A DNA stretch of 64,000 bases from Ahaetulla prasina (GCF_028640845.1 NC_080543.1:4913959-4977958), one strand, 5' to 3'; counted from the stretch's first letter, positions 30,590 to 41,837 are shown. The notes: a model not told the origin generated them from the letters alone. Translations and numbers: made by a program.

Positions 30590-32620
30590 CAGTGGTGAAA
30601 TCCAATTTTTTTTTACTACGGGTTCAGTGGGCGTGGCAGGGAAAGCATACTGCAAAATCTCCATTCCCACCCCATTCCAGGGGAAGGATACTGCAAAATC
30701 TCCATTCCCATCCCTCTCCAGGGGAAGGATACTGCAAAATCTCCATTCCCACCCCTCTCCAGGGGAAGGATACTGCAAAATCTCCATTCCCACCCCGCTC
30801 TAGGGGAAGGATCCTGCAATATCTCCGTTCCCAGCCCGCTCTAGGGGAAGGATACTGCAGAATCTCCGTTCCCACCCCTCTACAGGGGAAGTATACTGCA
30901 AAATCCCCATTCCCACCCCGCTCTAGGGGAAGTATACTGCAAAATCTCCGTTCCCACCCCACTCTAGGGGCAGGATACTGCAAAATCCCCATTCCCACCC
31001 CGCTCTAGGGGAAGGATACTGCAATATCTCCATTCCCACCCCGCTCTAGGGGAAGGATCCTGCAATATCTCCGTTCCCAGCCCGCTCTAGGGGAAGGATA
31101 CTGCAGAATCTCCGTTCCCACCCCTCTACAGGGGAAGTATACTGCAAAATCCCCATTCCCACCCCGCTCTAGGGGAAGTATACTGCAAAATCTCCGTTCC
31201 CACCCCACTCTAGGGGCAGGATACTGCAAAATCCCCATTCCCACCCCGCTCTAGGGGAAGGATACTGCAATATCTCCATTCCCACCCCGCTCTAGGGGAA
31301 GGATACTGCAAAATCTCCATTCCCTCCTCAATCCAGTAGAAGGATACTGCAAAATCTCCATTCCCACCCCGCTCCAGGGGAAGGATACTGCAAAATCAAC
31401 ATTTCCTCCCCACCCCGCTCTAGGGGAAGGATGCTGCAAAATCTCCATTCCCACCCCGCTCTAGGGGAAGGATACTGCAAAATCTCCATTCCCACCCCGC
31501 TCTAGGGGAAGGATACTGCAATATCTCCATTCCCACCCCGCTCTAGGGGAAGGATACTGCAATATCTCCATTCCCACCCCGCTCTAGGGGAAGGATACTG
31601 CAAAATCTCCATTCCCTCCTCAATCCAGTAGAAGGATACTGCAAAATCTCCATTCCCACCCCGCTCTAGGGGAAGGATACTGCAAAATCTCCATTCCCAC
31701 CCCGCTCTAGGGGAAGGATCCTGCAATATCTCCATTCCCACCCGCTCTAGGGGAAGGATCCTGCAATATCTCCATTCCCAGCCCTCTCCAGGGGAAGGAT
31801 ACTGCAAAATCTCCATTCCCACCCCGCTGTAGGGGAAGGATACTGCAATATCTCCATTCCCACCCCGCTCTAGGGGAAGGATACTGCAAAATCTCCATTC
31901 CCACCCCGCTCTAGGGGAAGGATACTGCAAAATCTCCATTCCCACCCCGCTCTAGGGGAAGGATACTGTAATATCTCCATTCCCACCCCGCTCTAGGGGA
32001 AGGATACTGCAATATCTCCATTCCCACCCCGCTCTAGGGGAAGGATACTGCAATATCTCCATTCCCACCCCTCTCCAGGGGAAGGATACTGCAAAATCTC
32101 CATTCCCACCCCACTCCAGGGGAAGGATACTGCAAAATCTCCATTCCCACCCCGCTCCAGGGGGAAGGATACTGCAAAATCCTAATTCCCACCCCGCTCT
32201 AGGGGAAGGATACTGCAATATCTCCATTCCCACCCCGCTCCAGGGGAAGGATACTGCAAAATCTCCATTCCCACTCCTCTCCAGGGGGAAAGATACTGCA
32301 AAATCCTAATTCACACTCCTCTCCAGGGGAAGAATACTGCAAAATCTCCATTCCCACCCCGCTCTAGGGGAAGGATACTGCAAAATCTCCATTCCCATTC
32401 CTCTCCAGGGGAAGGATACTGCAAAATCTCCATTCCCACCCCGCTCTAGGGGAAGGATACTGCAAAATCTCCATTCCCACCCTGCTCCAGGGGGAAGGAT
32501 ACTGCAAAATCCCCACTCCTGGGGCCACCCACAGGTGGCATTTGCCGGTTCTCCGAACTGCTCAAAATTTCCACTACCAGTTCTCTAGAACCTGTCAAAA
32601 CCTGCTGGATTTCACCCCTG
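30590..32620. mobile_element. hAT-type element with 8-bp target duplication CTATGGAG, filled by a minisatellite
   Basis: Ends CAGTGGTGAAATCCAA and TGCTGGATTTCACCCCTG are inverted repeats. CTATGGAG is duplicated exactly at 30582-30589 and 32621-32628. Residual element sequence (GGTTCAGTGGGCGTGGC; GCCGGTTCTCCGAACTGC) borders the array, showing the GAACCGG family. Confidence 0.85.
30650..32515 (+). repeat. 41-bp minisatellite, about 45 copies
   Basis: Unit GGATACTGCAAAATCTCCAT followed by TCCCACCCCGCTCTAGGGGAA. A block of six variant units starting near 30801 (with ATCCTGCAATATC) reappears about 246 bp later near 31047, i.e. six units on, a sign of unequal exchange. CpG at each CCCCGCTC. Confidence 0.95.
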
Positions 32621-32839
32621 CTATGGAGCTTCTCCTTCATTCAGGTCACGGTTGTCCCAAAGGTACTTTTTTGTTCAGGAGGCAACTGGACTTTCTGGTT
32701 TTTTTCTTCGAAAACGTTTCGCTTCTCATCCAAGAAGCTTCTTCAGCTCTGACTGGATGGTGGGAAATGGAAGGATTTATACTAAAAGGACTACAACATA
32801 GTTCTTTCTGCAGTTCCAAGAAGGCTCCACACCCATTTG

Positions 32840-33680
32840 CACCACTCAGGTGACCCCGAGGACACAGACCAACCTCCAAGTGGCCTCAACGACTCTCAAG
32901 ATCTCAAATGGACAGCTAACATCAAAAACATCATTAAAAAAGGACAACAAAGAATGTTCTTTCTGCGCCAACTCAGTAAGCTCAAACTGCCCAAGGAGCT
33001 GCTGATCCAATTCTACAGAGGAATTACTGAGTCTGTCATTTGCACCTCTATAACTGTCTGGTTCGGTTCTGCAACCCAACAAGAAAAACACAGACTTCAG
33101 AGGATAATTAGAACTGCAGAAAAAATAATTGCTACCAACCTGCCTTCCATTGAGGACCTGTATACTGCACGAATCAAGAAGAGGGCCGTGAAAATATTTG
33201 CAGATCCCTCGCATCCTGGACATAAACTGTTTCAACTCCTACCCTCAAAACGACGCTATAGAGCACTGCACACCAGAACAACTAGACACAAGAACAGTGT
33301 CTTGTTTCCCGAAGGCCATCACTCTGCTAAACAAATAATTCCCTCAACACTGTCAGACTATTTACTGAATCTGCACTACTATTAATCGTTTCATAGTTCC
33401 CATCACCAATCTCTTTCCACTTATGACTGTATGACTATAACTTGTTGCTGGCAATCCTTATGATTTATATTGATATATTGACCATCAATTGTGTTGTAAA
33501 TGTTGTACCTTGATGAACGTATCTTTTCTTTTATGTACACTGAGAGCATATGCACCAAGACAAATTCCTTGTGTTTCCAATCACACTTGGCCAATAAAAA
33601 ATTCTATTCTATTCTATTCTATTCTATTCTATTCTATTCTATTCTATTCTATTCTATTCTATTCTATTCTATTCTATTCA
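32840..33680 (+). mobile_element. CR1-type LINE 3' end with long (TTCTA)n tail
   Basis: Frame DLKWTANIKNIIKKGQQRMF, then FLRQLSKLKLPKELLIQFYR and the RT end, 5'-truncated, with a 3'UTR and (TTCTA)16 to about 33679. Inserted in the spacer of a foldback element whose arms lie at about 32645-32770 and 33725-33850. Confidence 0.85.
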
Positions 33681-33724
33681 GAAAGAGTACTAACCACCAG
33701 AGGACCGCAAGGAAATTTCAGTCC

Positions 33725-33855
33725 TTCCATCCTTCACCATCCAGTCAGAGCTGAAGAAGCTTCTTGGATGAGAAGCGAAACGTCTTCAAGGAAAAAACCA
33801 AGGAAGTCCAGTTGCCTCTTGAAAAAAACACCTTTGGAACAACCAGGACCTGGAA
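33725..33855. repeat. Right arm of the foldback element
   Basis: CAGAGCTGAAGAAGCTTCTT, GAAGCGAAACGTCTTCAAGG and GGAAGTCCAGTTGCCTCTTG mirror the left arm at 32660-32760. Confidence 0.6.
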
Positions 33856-33984
33856 GACGGAGAATCTTCACAGACATCTAAGATGGGTGGATTTCAACTC
33901 CCAGAATTCCCCATTCAGCATGCTGGGAGTTGACGTCAAGCCATCTTAAGCTTTTCCAAATTTGAAAAACAGTGTGTAACGTGA

Positions 33985-34515
33985 AAGCCAGTTTGGTGTA
34001 ATGGCTAGAAACCAGGAGACTGGGAGTTCTAGTCTTAGGCATGAAAGCCGACTGGGTGACTTTGGGCCAATCACCAGGAGACAGTGAGTTCTAGTCCCGC
34101 CTTAGGCATGAAAGCCGACTGGGTGACTTTGGGCCAATCACCAGGAGACGGTGAGTTCTAGTCCTGCCCTAGGCATGAATGCCGACTGGGTTACTTTGGG
34201 CCAGGAGACGGTGAGTTCTAGTCCTGCCCTAGGCATGAAAGCTGACTGGGTGACTTTGGGCCAATCACCAGGAGACGGTGAGTTCTAGTTCTGCCTTAGG
34301 CACGAAAGCCGGCTGGGTGACTTTTGGCCAATCACCAGGAGATGGTGAGTTATAGTCCTGCCTTAGGCACAAAAGCCGGCTGTGTGACTTTAGGGAAGTC
34401 ATTCACTCTTAGCCCAAACCACCTCACAGGATCGTTGTTGTGAGGAGAAAAAAAAGAGGAGGTACGTTCCCTATCTTGAGTTATTTATAAAGTAATAAAG
34501 ACAGGGTAATAAATA
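33985..34515 (+). repeat. SINE with internal minisatellite, about 6 copies of 60-67 bp
   Basis: Head GTTTGGTGTAATGGCTAG, units starting GAGTTCTAGTC at about 34026, 34086, 34152, 34212 and 34279 and a variant (GAGTTATAGTC) near 34345, then the tail (CACCTCACAGGATCGTTGTT, TTGAGTTATTTATAAAGTAA). One unit has lost its CAATCACC segment. Confidence 0.9.
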
Positions 34516-34619
34516 AACATACAATGTTAGGTATGTAGCATTCTGTGGGAAAGCAGGCATTGCTTTTCCCCGTAGTTTAAAGCAGGATATCCTACCAAGG
34601 CGTACAGGATGTCCTCAAC

Positions 34620-36005
34620 AGAATTTTTATCACTAAGGGGAAGGGGAAACTAGAAAAGCAAAAATAGAATAGAATAATGGGAATGGAATGGAATGGAATG
34701 GAATGGAATAGAATAGAATAGAATAGAATAGAATAGAATAGAATAGAATAGAATAGAATAGAATTTTTTATTGGCCAAGTGTGATTGGACACACGAGGAA
34801 TTTGTCTTGGTGCATACGCTCTCAGTGTACATAAAAGAAAAGATACCTTCTTCAAGGTACAACACTTGCAACACTTAATGATAGTCATAGGGAACAAATA
34901 AACAATCAAATCATATTAGGAAACAGTCCATATAAATCATAAGGATACCAGCAACAAAGTTATAGTCATACAGTCATAAGTGGAAAGAGATTGGTGATGG
35001 GAACGATGAGAAGATTAATAGTAGTGCAGATTCGGTAAATAGTTTGACAGTGTTGAGGGAATTATTTGTTTAGCAGAGTGATGGCCTTTGGGAAAAAGCT
35101 GTCCTTGAATAGAATAGAATAGAATTTTTATTGGCCAAGTGTGATTGGACACACAAGGAATTTGTCTTGGTGCATATGCTCTCAGTGTACATAAAAGAAA
35201 AGATAACGTTCATCAAGGTACAACATTTACAACACAATTGATGTGTCTAGTTGTTCTGGTGTGCAGTGCTCTATAGCGTCATTTGGAGGGTAGGAGTTGA
35301 AACAGTTTATGTCCTGGATGCGAAGGGTCTGTAAATATTTTCAGGGCCCCCTTCTTGATTCGTGCAGTATACAGGTCCTCAATGGAAGGTAGCAGGTTGA
35401 GTCCTTCGGGAGAAGGGCGGTATAAAAATCTAAAAAATAAAAATAAAAATAAAAAAATAAAATAAATAAATATTATTTTTTCTGCAGTTCTAATTATCTC
35501 TGAAGTCTGTGTCTTTCTTGTTGGGTTGCAGAACCAAACCAGACAGTTATAGAGGTGCAAATGACAGACTCAATCATTCCTCTGTAGAACTGGATCAGCA
35601 GCTCCTTGGGCAGTTTGAGCTGACTGAGTTGGCGCAGAAAGAACAGTCTTTGTTGTCCTTTTTTAATGGTGTTTTTGATGTTAGCTGTCCATTTTAGATC
35701 TTGCGATATGATAGAACCCAGAAATTTGAAGGTTTCTACTGTTGATACTGTGTTGTCTAGTGTTGTGAGAGGTGGAAGTATGGAAGGGTTTCTCCTAAAG
35801 TCTACCATCATTTCTACGGTTTTGAGTGTGTTCAGTTCCAGATTGTTCTGGTCGCACCACAAGGCTAGTCCTTCGACCTCTCGTCTATATGCGGATTCAT
35901 CATTGTCTCGAATGAGACCAATCACTGTTGTGTCATCTGCGAACTTCAGTAGTTTAACAGATGGATCGTTTGAGATGCAGTCAGGGGAAGGGGAAGCTAG
36001 AAAGA
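34620..36005 (-). mobile_element. Two CR1-type LINE copies in tandem, the longer about 900 bp
   Basis: Copy A: (AATAG)n then TTTTTTATTGGCCAAGTGTG to about 35107. Copy B: a new (AATAG)n at 35108 through to about 35990. The minus strand of copy B reads SVKLLKFADDTTVIGLIRDN (the FADD catalytic motif of reverse transcriptase) and DYRRE/VEGLALWCDQNNLELNTLK-type sequence. A 70-bp piece of LINE/SINE tail is inserted at 35398-35475. Confidence 0.85.
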
Positions 36006-36124
36006 TAAAAAGGAGGAAGGGGAAACTAGAAGGGAAAAAGGGAGGAAGGAAATTGCATTGCAGTTGTGAAGCTGGATGCAATTTTACAATCGTTTTTTAT
36101 TGCGACTCAACAGGTCATTAAGTT

Positions 36125-36501
36125 TAATATCCTCTGAAGTCTGTGTCTGTCTTGTTGGGTTGCAGAACCAAACCAGACAGTTATGGAGGTGCATTATCAT
36201 TAAGCGACTCACCAGGTTATTAAGCGAATCATGTGGTCACTGAGCAAATCCAGCTTCTGCAATTTGTTTGGTTTGTCAGAAGCCGGTTAGGAAGGTTGCA
36301 AACCATGATCAGGTCACCGTAAGAAGCTGCCATGGTCATAACTACTAGCTGGTTACCAAATACCCAAATTGCAATCAGATGATCATGAGGGCGGAATGAA
36401 GGTTGTAACTCCGAGGATCCGTCGTAAGTTTCATTTCCCAAGACTGTTGTAACTTTGAACCATTGTCAAAACAAATGGTCGTAACTCGAGGATTACCTGT
36501 A
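36125..36501. mobile_element. CR1 fragment and pogo-like MITE fragment
   Basis: 36128-36195 repeats the CR1 segment CTGAAGTCTGTGTCTGTCTT. 36196-36501 is a MITE lacking its left end and finishing GTAACTCGAGGATTACCTG. Confidence 0.6.
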
Positions 36502-36868
36502 CAGGTTGTCCTCGACGTACGACCGCGAGCGAGCTCAACATTGCTGCTGCTAAGTGAGACATTTGTTAAGTGAATTTTGCCCCATTTTACGACTTTTCTG
36601 GCCCCAGTCGTTAAGTGAATTGCTGCAGTTGTTCAGTTTATAACGTGGTTGTTAAGTGAAACTGCTTGTCAGAAGGTCGCAAAAGGGGATCACGTGACCC
36701 CAGGGAGACACTGCGACCGTCATAAATATGAGTCAGTTGTCAAGCATCTGAATTTTGGGATGCTGCAACGGTCGTAAGTGTGAAATACGGTCGTAATACA
36801 TTTTTTTCAGAGCCATTGAAACTTCAAATGGTCACTAAATGAACAGATATAAGTCAAGGACTACCTCT
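36502..36868. mobile_element. Pogo-like MITE abutting the previous one
   Basis: Starts CAGGTTGTCCTCGACGTACG right after the TA that ends the neighbouring copy, and ends AAGTCAAGGACTACCTC. One MITE probably targeted the TA at the end of the other. Confidence 0.65.
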
Positions 36869-36995
36869 ATTATGATTTGTTGAAACATCATAATTATTTA
36901 TTTGGCTTTATGGGACAGACGTGAATCCAACCAAGTAGAATTTTTTACTTACAATGACAAATTTAATACTTAAGAAGGCCAAGTTTTGTTTTATA

Positions 36996-39830
36996 TTTCC
37001 TTTTTAAATCATATTCTCAAGGTCTCCCAATTACAATCAGGAGCATATTAAGAAGAGTTCTTTCTTTCTTTCTTTCTTTCTTCCTTCCTTCCTTCCTTCC
37101 TTCCTTCCTTCCTTCCTTCCTTCCTTCCTTCCTTCCTTCCTTCCTTCCTTCCTTCCTTCCTTCTATTCTACTCTCCTCTCCTCTCCTTCCTTCCTTCCTT
37201 CCTTCCTTCCTTCCTTCCTCCTCCTCCTCTCTCTCTCCTCTCCTCTCTCCTTCCTTCCTTCCTTCCTTCCTTCCTTCCTTCCTTCCTTCCTTCCTTCCTT
37301 TCCTTTCCTTTCCTTTCCTTTCCTTTCCCTTCCTACCTTCCTTCCTTCCTTCCTTTCCCTCCTCCTCTCTCTCTCCTCTCCTTCCTTCCTCCTTCCTTCC
37401 TTCCTTCCTTCCTTCCTTCCTTCCTTCCTTCCTTCCTTCCTTCCTTCCTTCCTTCCTTTCTTTTTTGCGTGTCATGGCCTAATTAAAATGCCCAAGCTTC
37501 TTGAGCAGTTATTCATCCTGGAAATTAATTAAAACTTACCTTGCAGGCAAATCCTAGCCAGGGAGAAAGAGAGAGGGGGGGGGAAACATTTAACCCACCC
37601 ACTGGATTGGGGAGAGTGATTTCATTTTCCCTGGCAGTTAATTAAAAAAGAGAGAACAACGAGTCTAGAGGCCTGCATTCAATTGTGTATTTCATGGCGC
37701 TTCCTATTGTCGCCAATAATGCAATTCTGTGTTATTTATGAAGAACTAAATTCCACCTGGAGAACGGGGTTTATTTACATTGGCATCTCCGGAAGCAAAA
37801 TGGCTGGATTTTATTTTTTTAAAGCGCAATAAAAACACTCAATATAAAACAACAACGGTATATCACCATCAGACATTCACATCTGCCTATCTAAGGTGCC
37901 TGAGAAGGATTCGAGAGGCGGATAAAATAGCAAATCCAGTCTAAACATCTGGTTGATTACGCATAATATAATAACAACCCCATTGGCATTGAGAAATTCA
38001 CTGTCAGGCAGTAAAAACAAAGAAATGAAAAGTGTAACCATAACTAGCAACCTAGAAACCAGACAATGAGCAAGGAAATAAACAATGAAAATACATTAGT
38101 ACGAGATTAAAAAGTCACTTTTATCAGTGTCGTCAAGATTGGATGGTCACTAAATGAAACAGTTGTGTAAGTCGAGGACTAGCTGTGTTCCTTTTGGCCA
38201 GTTTTGTTGAGATGGATGCAGTATAAATAATGTTACTACTGTAATGCAGTAGTATTACATTAATTAATATTTTACTTATATATATGTTTTCTTTTATGAT
38301 GTGTTGTTGTTTTATATTTCCTTTTTAAATCATATTCTCAAGGTCTCCCAATTACGATCAAGAGCGTATTAAGAAGAGTTCTTTCTTTCTTTCTTTCTTT
38401 CTTCCTTCCTCCCTTCCTTCCTTCCTTCCTTCCTCCTCCTCTCTCCTTCCTTCCTTCCTTCCTTCCTTCCCTTCCTTCCTTCCTTCCTTCCTTTCCCTCC
38501 TCTCTCTCCTCTCTCCTTCCTTCCTTCCTTCCTTCCTCCTTCCTTCCTTCCTCCCTCCCTCTCCTCACCTACCTTCCTTCCTTCCTTCCTTCCTTCCTTC
38601 CTTCCTTCCTTCCTTTCCTTTCCTTCCTTCCTTCCTACCTTCCTTCCTTCCTTCCTTCCTCCTCCCTCTCCTCTCCTTCCTTCTTCCTTCCTTCCTTCCT
38701 TCCTTCCTCCTTCCTTCCTCCTCCTCTCTCTCTCTCCCTCTCTCCTTCCTTCCTTCCTTCCTTCCTTCCTTCCTTCCTTCCTTCCTTCCTTCCTTCCTTT
38801 CCTTTCCTTTCCTTTCCCTTCCTACCTTCCCTTCCCTTCCCTTTCCTTTCCCTCCTCCCTCTCTCTCTCCCTCTCCATCTCTCCTTCCTTCCTTCCTTCC
38901 TTCCTTCCTTCCTTCCTTCCTTCCTTCCTTCTTTCCTTCCTTCCTTCCTTCCTTCCTTTCTTTTTGCGTGTCATGGCCTAATTAAAATGCCCAAGCTTCT
39001 TGAGCAGTTATTCATCCTGGAAATTAATTAAAACTTACCTTGCAGGCAAATCCTAGCCAGGGAGAAAGAGAGGGGGGGGGGAACATTTAACCCACCCACT
39101 GGATTGGGGAGAGTGATTTCATTTTCCCTGGCAGTTAATTAAAAAAGAGAGAACAACGAGTCTAGAGGCCTGCATCCAATTGTGTATTTCATGGCGCTTC
39201 CTATTGTCGCCAATAATGCAATTCTGTGTTATTTATGAAGAACTAAATTCCACCTGGAGAACGGGGTTTATTTACACTGGCATCTCCGGAAGCAAAATGG
39301 CTGGATTTTATTTTTTTAAAGCGCAATAAAAACACTCAATATAAAACAACAACGGTATATCACCATCAGACATTCACATCTGCCTATCTAAGGTGCCTGA
39401 GAAGGATTCGAGAGGCGGATAAAATAGCAAATCCAGTCTAAACATCTGGTTGATTACGCATAATATAATAACAACCCCATTGGCATTGAGAAATTCACCG
39501 TCAGGCAGTAAAAACAAAGAAATGAAAAGTGTAACCATAACTAGCAACCTAGAAACCAGACAATGAGCAAGGAAATAAACAATGAAAATACATTAGTACG
39601 AGATTAAAAAGTCACTTTTATCAGTGTTGTCGTTAAGATTGGATGGTCACTAAATGAAACAGTTGTGCAAGTCGAGGACTAGCTGTGTTCCTTTTGGCCT
39701 GTTTTGTTGAGAAGGATGCAGTATAAATAATGTTACTACTGTAATGCAATAGTATTACATTAATTAATATTTTACTTATATATATGTTTTTCTTTTATGA
39801 TGTGTTGTTGTTTTATGTCGATCTTTACGT
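36996..39830. repeat. Tandem duplication, 1.3-kb and 1.5-kb copies
   Basis: Copy 1 is 36996 to about 38308 and copy 2 about 38309-39830. Each has a leader (TTCCTTTTTAAATCATATTC), a (CTTC)n pyrimidine tract (37060-37465; 38380-38965) and about 850 bp of unique AT-rich sequence beginning GCGTGTCATGGCCTAATTAA. The unique parts differ at only a handful of positions; the length difference lies in the CTTC tract. No coding exon recognised. Confidence 0.93.
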
Positions 39831-39907
39831 ATACTGTTGTGATAAAATAAAAATTTAAAAAAAATATATTATATGATAATATATTATATAATAATATATT
39901 AGTATTA

Positions 39908-40271
39908 GTAGGGATACAGTGGCTCAGTGGCTAAGATGCTGAGCTTGACGCTCGAAAGATCGGCAGTTCAGCGGCTCGAATCCCTAGTGCTGCCGTGTAA
40001 CGGGGTGAGCTCCTGTTCCTTGTCCCAGCTTCTGCCAACCTAGCAGTTCGAAAGCACGTAAAAAAAAATGCAAGTAGAAAAATAGGGACCACCTTCGGTG
40101 GGAAGGTCACAGCGTTCCGTGCGCCTTTGGCGTTGAGTCCTGCCGGCCACATGACCACGGAGACGTCTTCGGACAGCGCTGGCTCTTCGGCTTTGAAACA
40201 GAGATGAGCACCGCCCCCTAGAGTCGGAGAACGACTGGCACATATGTGCCAAGGAAACCTTTACCTTTACT
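39908..40271 (+). mobile_element. tRNA-derived SINE, near full length, with CTCF-like core
   Basis: A-box GTGGCTCAGTGGCTAAGATG, B-box GGCTCGAATCCC, body CAGCGTTCCGTGCGCCTTTG and tail ACCTTTACCTTTACTT. It contains CACCGCCCCCTAGAGTC (40210-40226), the complement of a CTAGGGGGCGG core. Related copies: 11045-11394 (minus), 45420-46155 (plus, split) and 57478-57800 (minus). Confidence 0.8.
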
Positions 40272-40399
40272 TACTGTAATGCAAATTACAAACTTGTGCT
40301 TTTGGGACAGATTGGAGGGGTTTAAGCACTGGACCCTACTACTTTAGTTCATTAATTCAATTTTTTAATAACGTCCAATGTCTTTTCTTAGCCCACCTG

Positions 40400-40525
40400 A
40401 AGCAGGAGTCTCCAACCTTGGTCCCTTTAAGACTTGTGGACTTCAACTCCCAGAGTTCCTCAGCCAGCTTTGCTCTGGGAGTTGAAGTCCACAAGTCAGA
40501 AAGGGACCAAGGTTGGAGACCACCT
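40400..40525. repeat. Foldback element of the CAACTCCCAGA family
   Basis: Arms AGTCTCCAACCTTGGTCCC...TTCAACTCCCAGAGTTCC and their complement form a near-perfect hairpin of about 120 bp. Confidence 0.75.
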
Positions 40526-40539
40526 GACCTGAAAGACAG

Positions 40540-40625
40540 GATCATCTGATTTTGACTGATTGCACAAAGCTGGACAGGGACACTTGGATAGGAGACCACC
40601 AGGCGATCACACAGAGACTGAAAGG
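40540..40625 (+). repeat. 5S rRNA-like fragment
   Basis: ACACTTGGATAGGAGACCAC resembles the 3' half of 5S rRNA (TTGGATGGGAGACC). Short and diverged, so probably the head of a 5S-derived SINE. Confidence 0.4.
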
Positions 40626-40904
40626 TTGAAAAAAAATCATTCGGGGCTTGTCCCTCAAGTTATCTCAGATCAAGTTCGACTTACAAAGATATTATTTTTA
40701 TTCTTTGCTAAACCAACTCCTCACCACAGCTATTTGCATGCACAACAGCCTAGGTTTACGTTGCCAGTTTACGTCCACTAAGTCAGTGCTTCTCAATCGC
40801 AGCATTTTTTAAAAAATAATAATACTTTATTTAATTTACATTTAAATGAAAAGTTAATTGAATTAACTTTATTTGCTAACGAAACAACTCTGGGCAGCAG
40901 TCTA

Positions 40905-41158
40905 AGATATTTGGACTTCAACTCCCAGAATCCCAGTGTTTCTCAAACTTGGAAATTTTGCTTGGGGAATTCTGGGACTTAAAGTCCACACATCTTAAAG
41001 TTGTCAAGTCTGAGAAACACTGGAATTCTGGGATTTGAAGTCCGCACATCAACGCTACCAAATCTGAGAAACCTTGGAGTTCTGGGAGATGAAGTCCATA
41101 CATCAACACTGCCAAGTCTGGTAGCGTTGATGTGTGAACTTCAACTCCCATAATTCCC
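40905..41158. repeat. Complex foldback repeat, several CCCAGAATTCC arms
   Basis: Repeated and inverted TTCTCAAACTTGGAAA / AATTCTGGGA.TTGAAGTCC phrases. It ends at CACGTG and directly adjoins the CpG candidate promoter. 40626-40900 has AT-rich DNA with nothing recognised. Confidence 0.55.
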
Positions 41159-41159
41159 A

Positions 41160-41385
41160 CGTGGCTCTTTTAAACTCGCCGGAGCAGCTTTGCGCATGCG
41201 CAGCTCGTTCCCGCCTCGGTGATCTCGAAGGCGCAGGCGCGCGCCAGACTCTCCTCTCCCCCCCGCCCAGTGAGAGGAGATGAGAAGCCCCGCCTTTCAT
41301 TCTTTCGACTCGTAGGGGCGAGTGCGCCTGCGCAGCTTTGACAGCCGCCGCGTGCAATTCTTTCTCCAGGGTTTTTTTTCCCCGT
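41160..41385. promoter_or_regulatory. Second CpG-rich candidate promoter with NRF1 sites
   Basis: Unique GC-rich segment with two NRF1-type palindromes, TGCGCATGCGCA near 41193 and TGCGCCTGCGCA near 41324, plus a CACGTG E-box at 41159 and GC boxes. It lies 1.6 kb upstream of THAP12 with a CR1 copy between. It could serve EMSY, a divergent noncoding transcript, or THAP12 as a distal promoter. No coding exon was recognised beside it. Confidence 0.4.
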
Positions 41386-41835
41386 CGCTAACCGTGCAAA
41401 ATAAAAAATAAATAAATTTGCATTTGCAAACTTCTGCTTCTACGGGTCGCTAGGTAGGGGAGGAAGGCAAGGAATGCACGTGGATTTTTCCCCGTATTTT
41501 GTGTTTTTAGTCGATTTACAGGATACACGCAAGTTAAAGGGTGTTGGGAAAAGCTGTGTTCAGACGACCGGATGACCCAGTGGCTTAGCAACCCGTGTAC
41601 TCAACACGCAAAATTTGGTTGCTTTTTTTGTTTGTTTTTTTGCTGTGGTGTGAATCCAGGTTCTTTGGCCAGGGAATGCATCAATGCAACCCTGCAATGC
41701 CAGCACGTGAGCATTGGAGTTCTCATTTCTAAAGATCTTAAGAGCCAGAGCCCACTGTAACAACATGGCCAAAAAGGCAATTAAGAGTTAATAACGTAAT
41801 CTTGCCTAGCTTCTTCTCTGGTAATATTGTACTCC
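41386..41835. other. No gene or clear element seen
   Basis: Between the CpG segment and the CR1 copy no splice-flanked coding segment or known repeat was recognised on either strand. Confidence 0.45.
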
Positions 41836-41837
41836 TA

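Larger units (their letters stand above)
30488..32840. repeat. Foldback element carrying a hAT insertion, followed by an adjoining second foldback element
   Basis: The 30488-30581 arm (GAGGCGACTGGCCTTGC...AGAAGCTTCTTCAG) is interrupted at CTATGGAG. After the hAT element, sequence resumes at 32621 with a new foldback left end (GTTGTCCCAAAGGTAC, GGAGGCAACTGGACTTTC), whose right half is at 33725-33850. Confidence 0.5.

Noticed and set aside
30650..32515. CRISPR-like appearance of regular 41-bp repeats
   Set aside because: Units are directly adjacent with no unique spacers, and the host is a vertebrate.
32720..32755. Heat-shock element in AGAAGCTTCTTC of the foldback family
   Set aside because: Only two inverted GAA units are in register; a working element needs three, and the sequence is explained as the repeat's palindromic arm.
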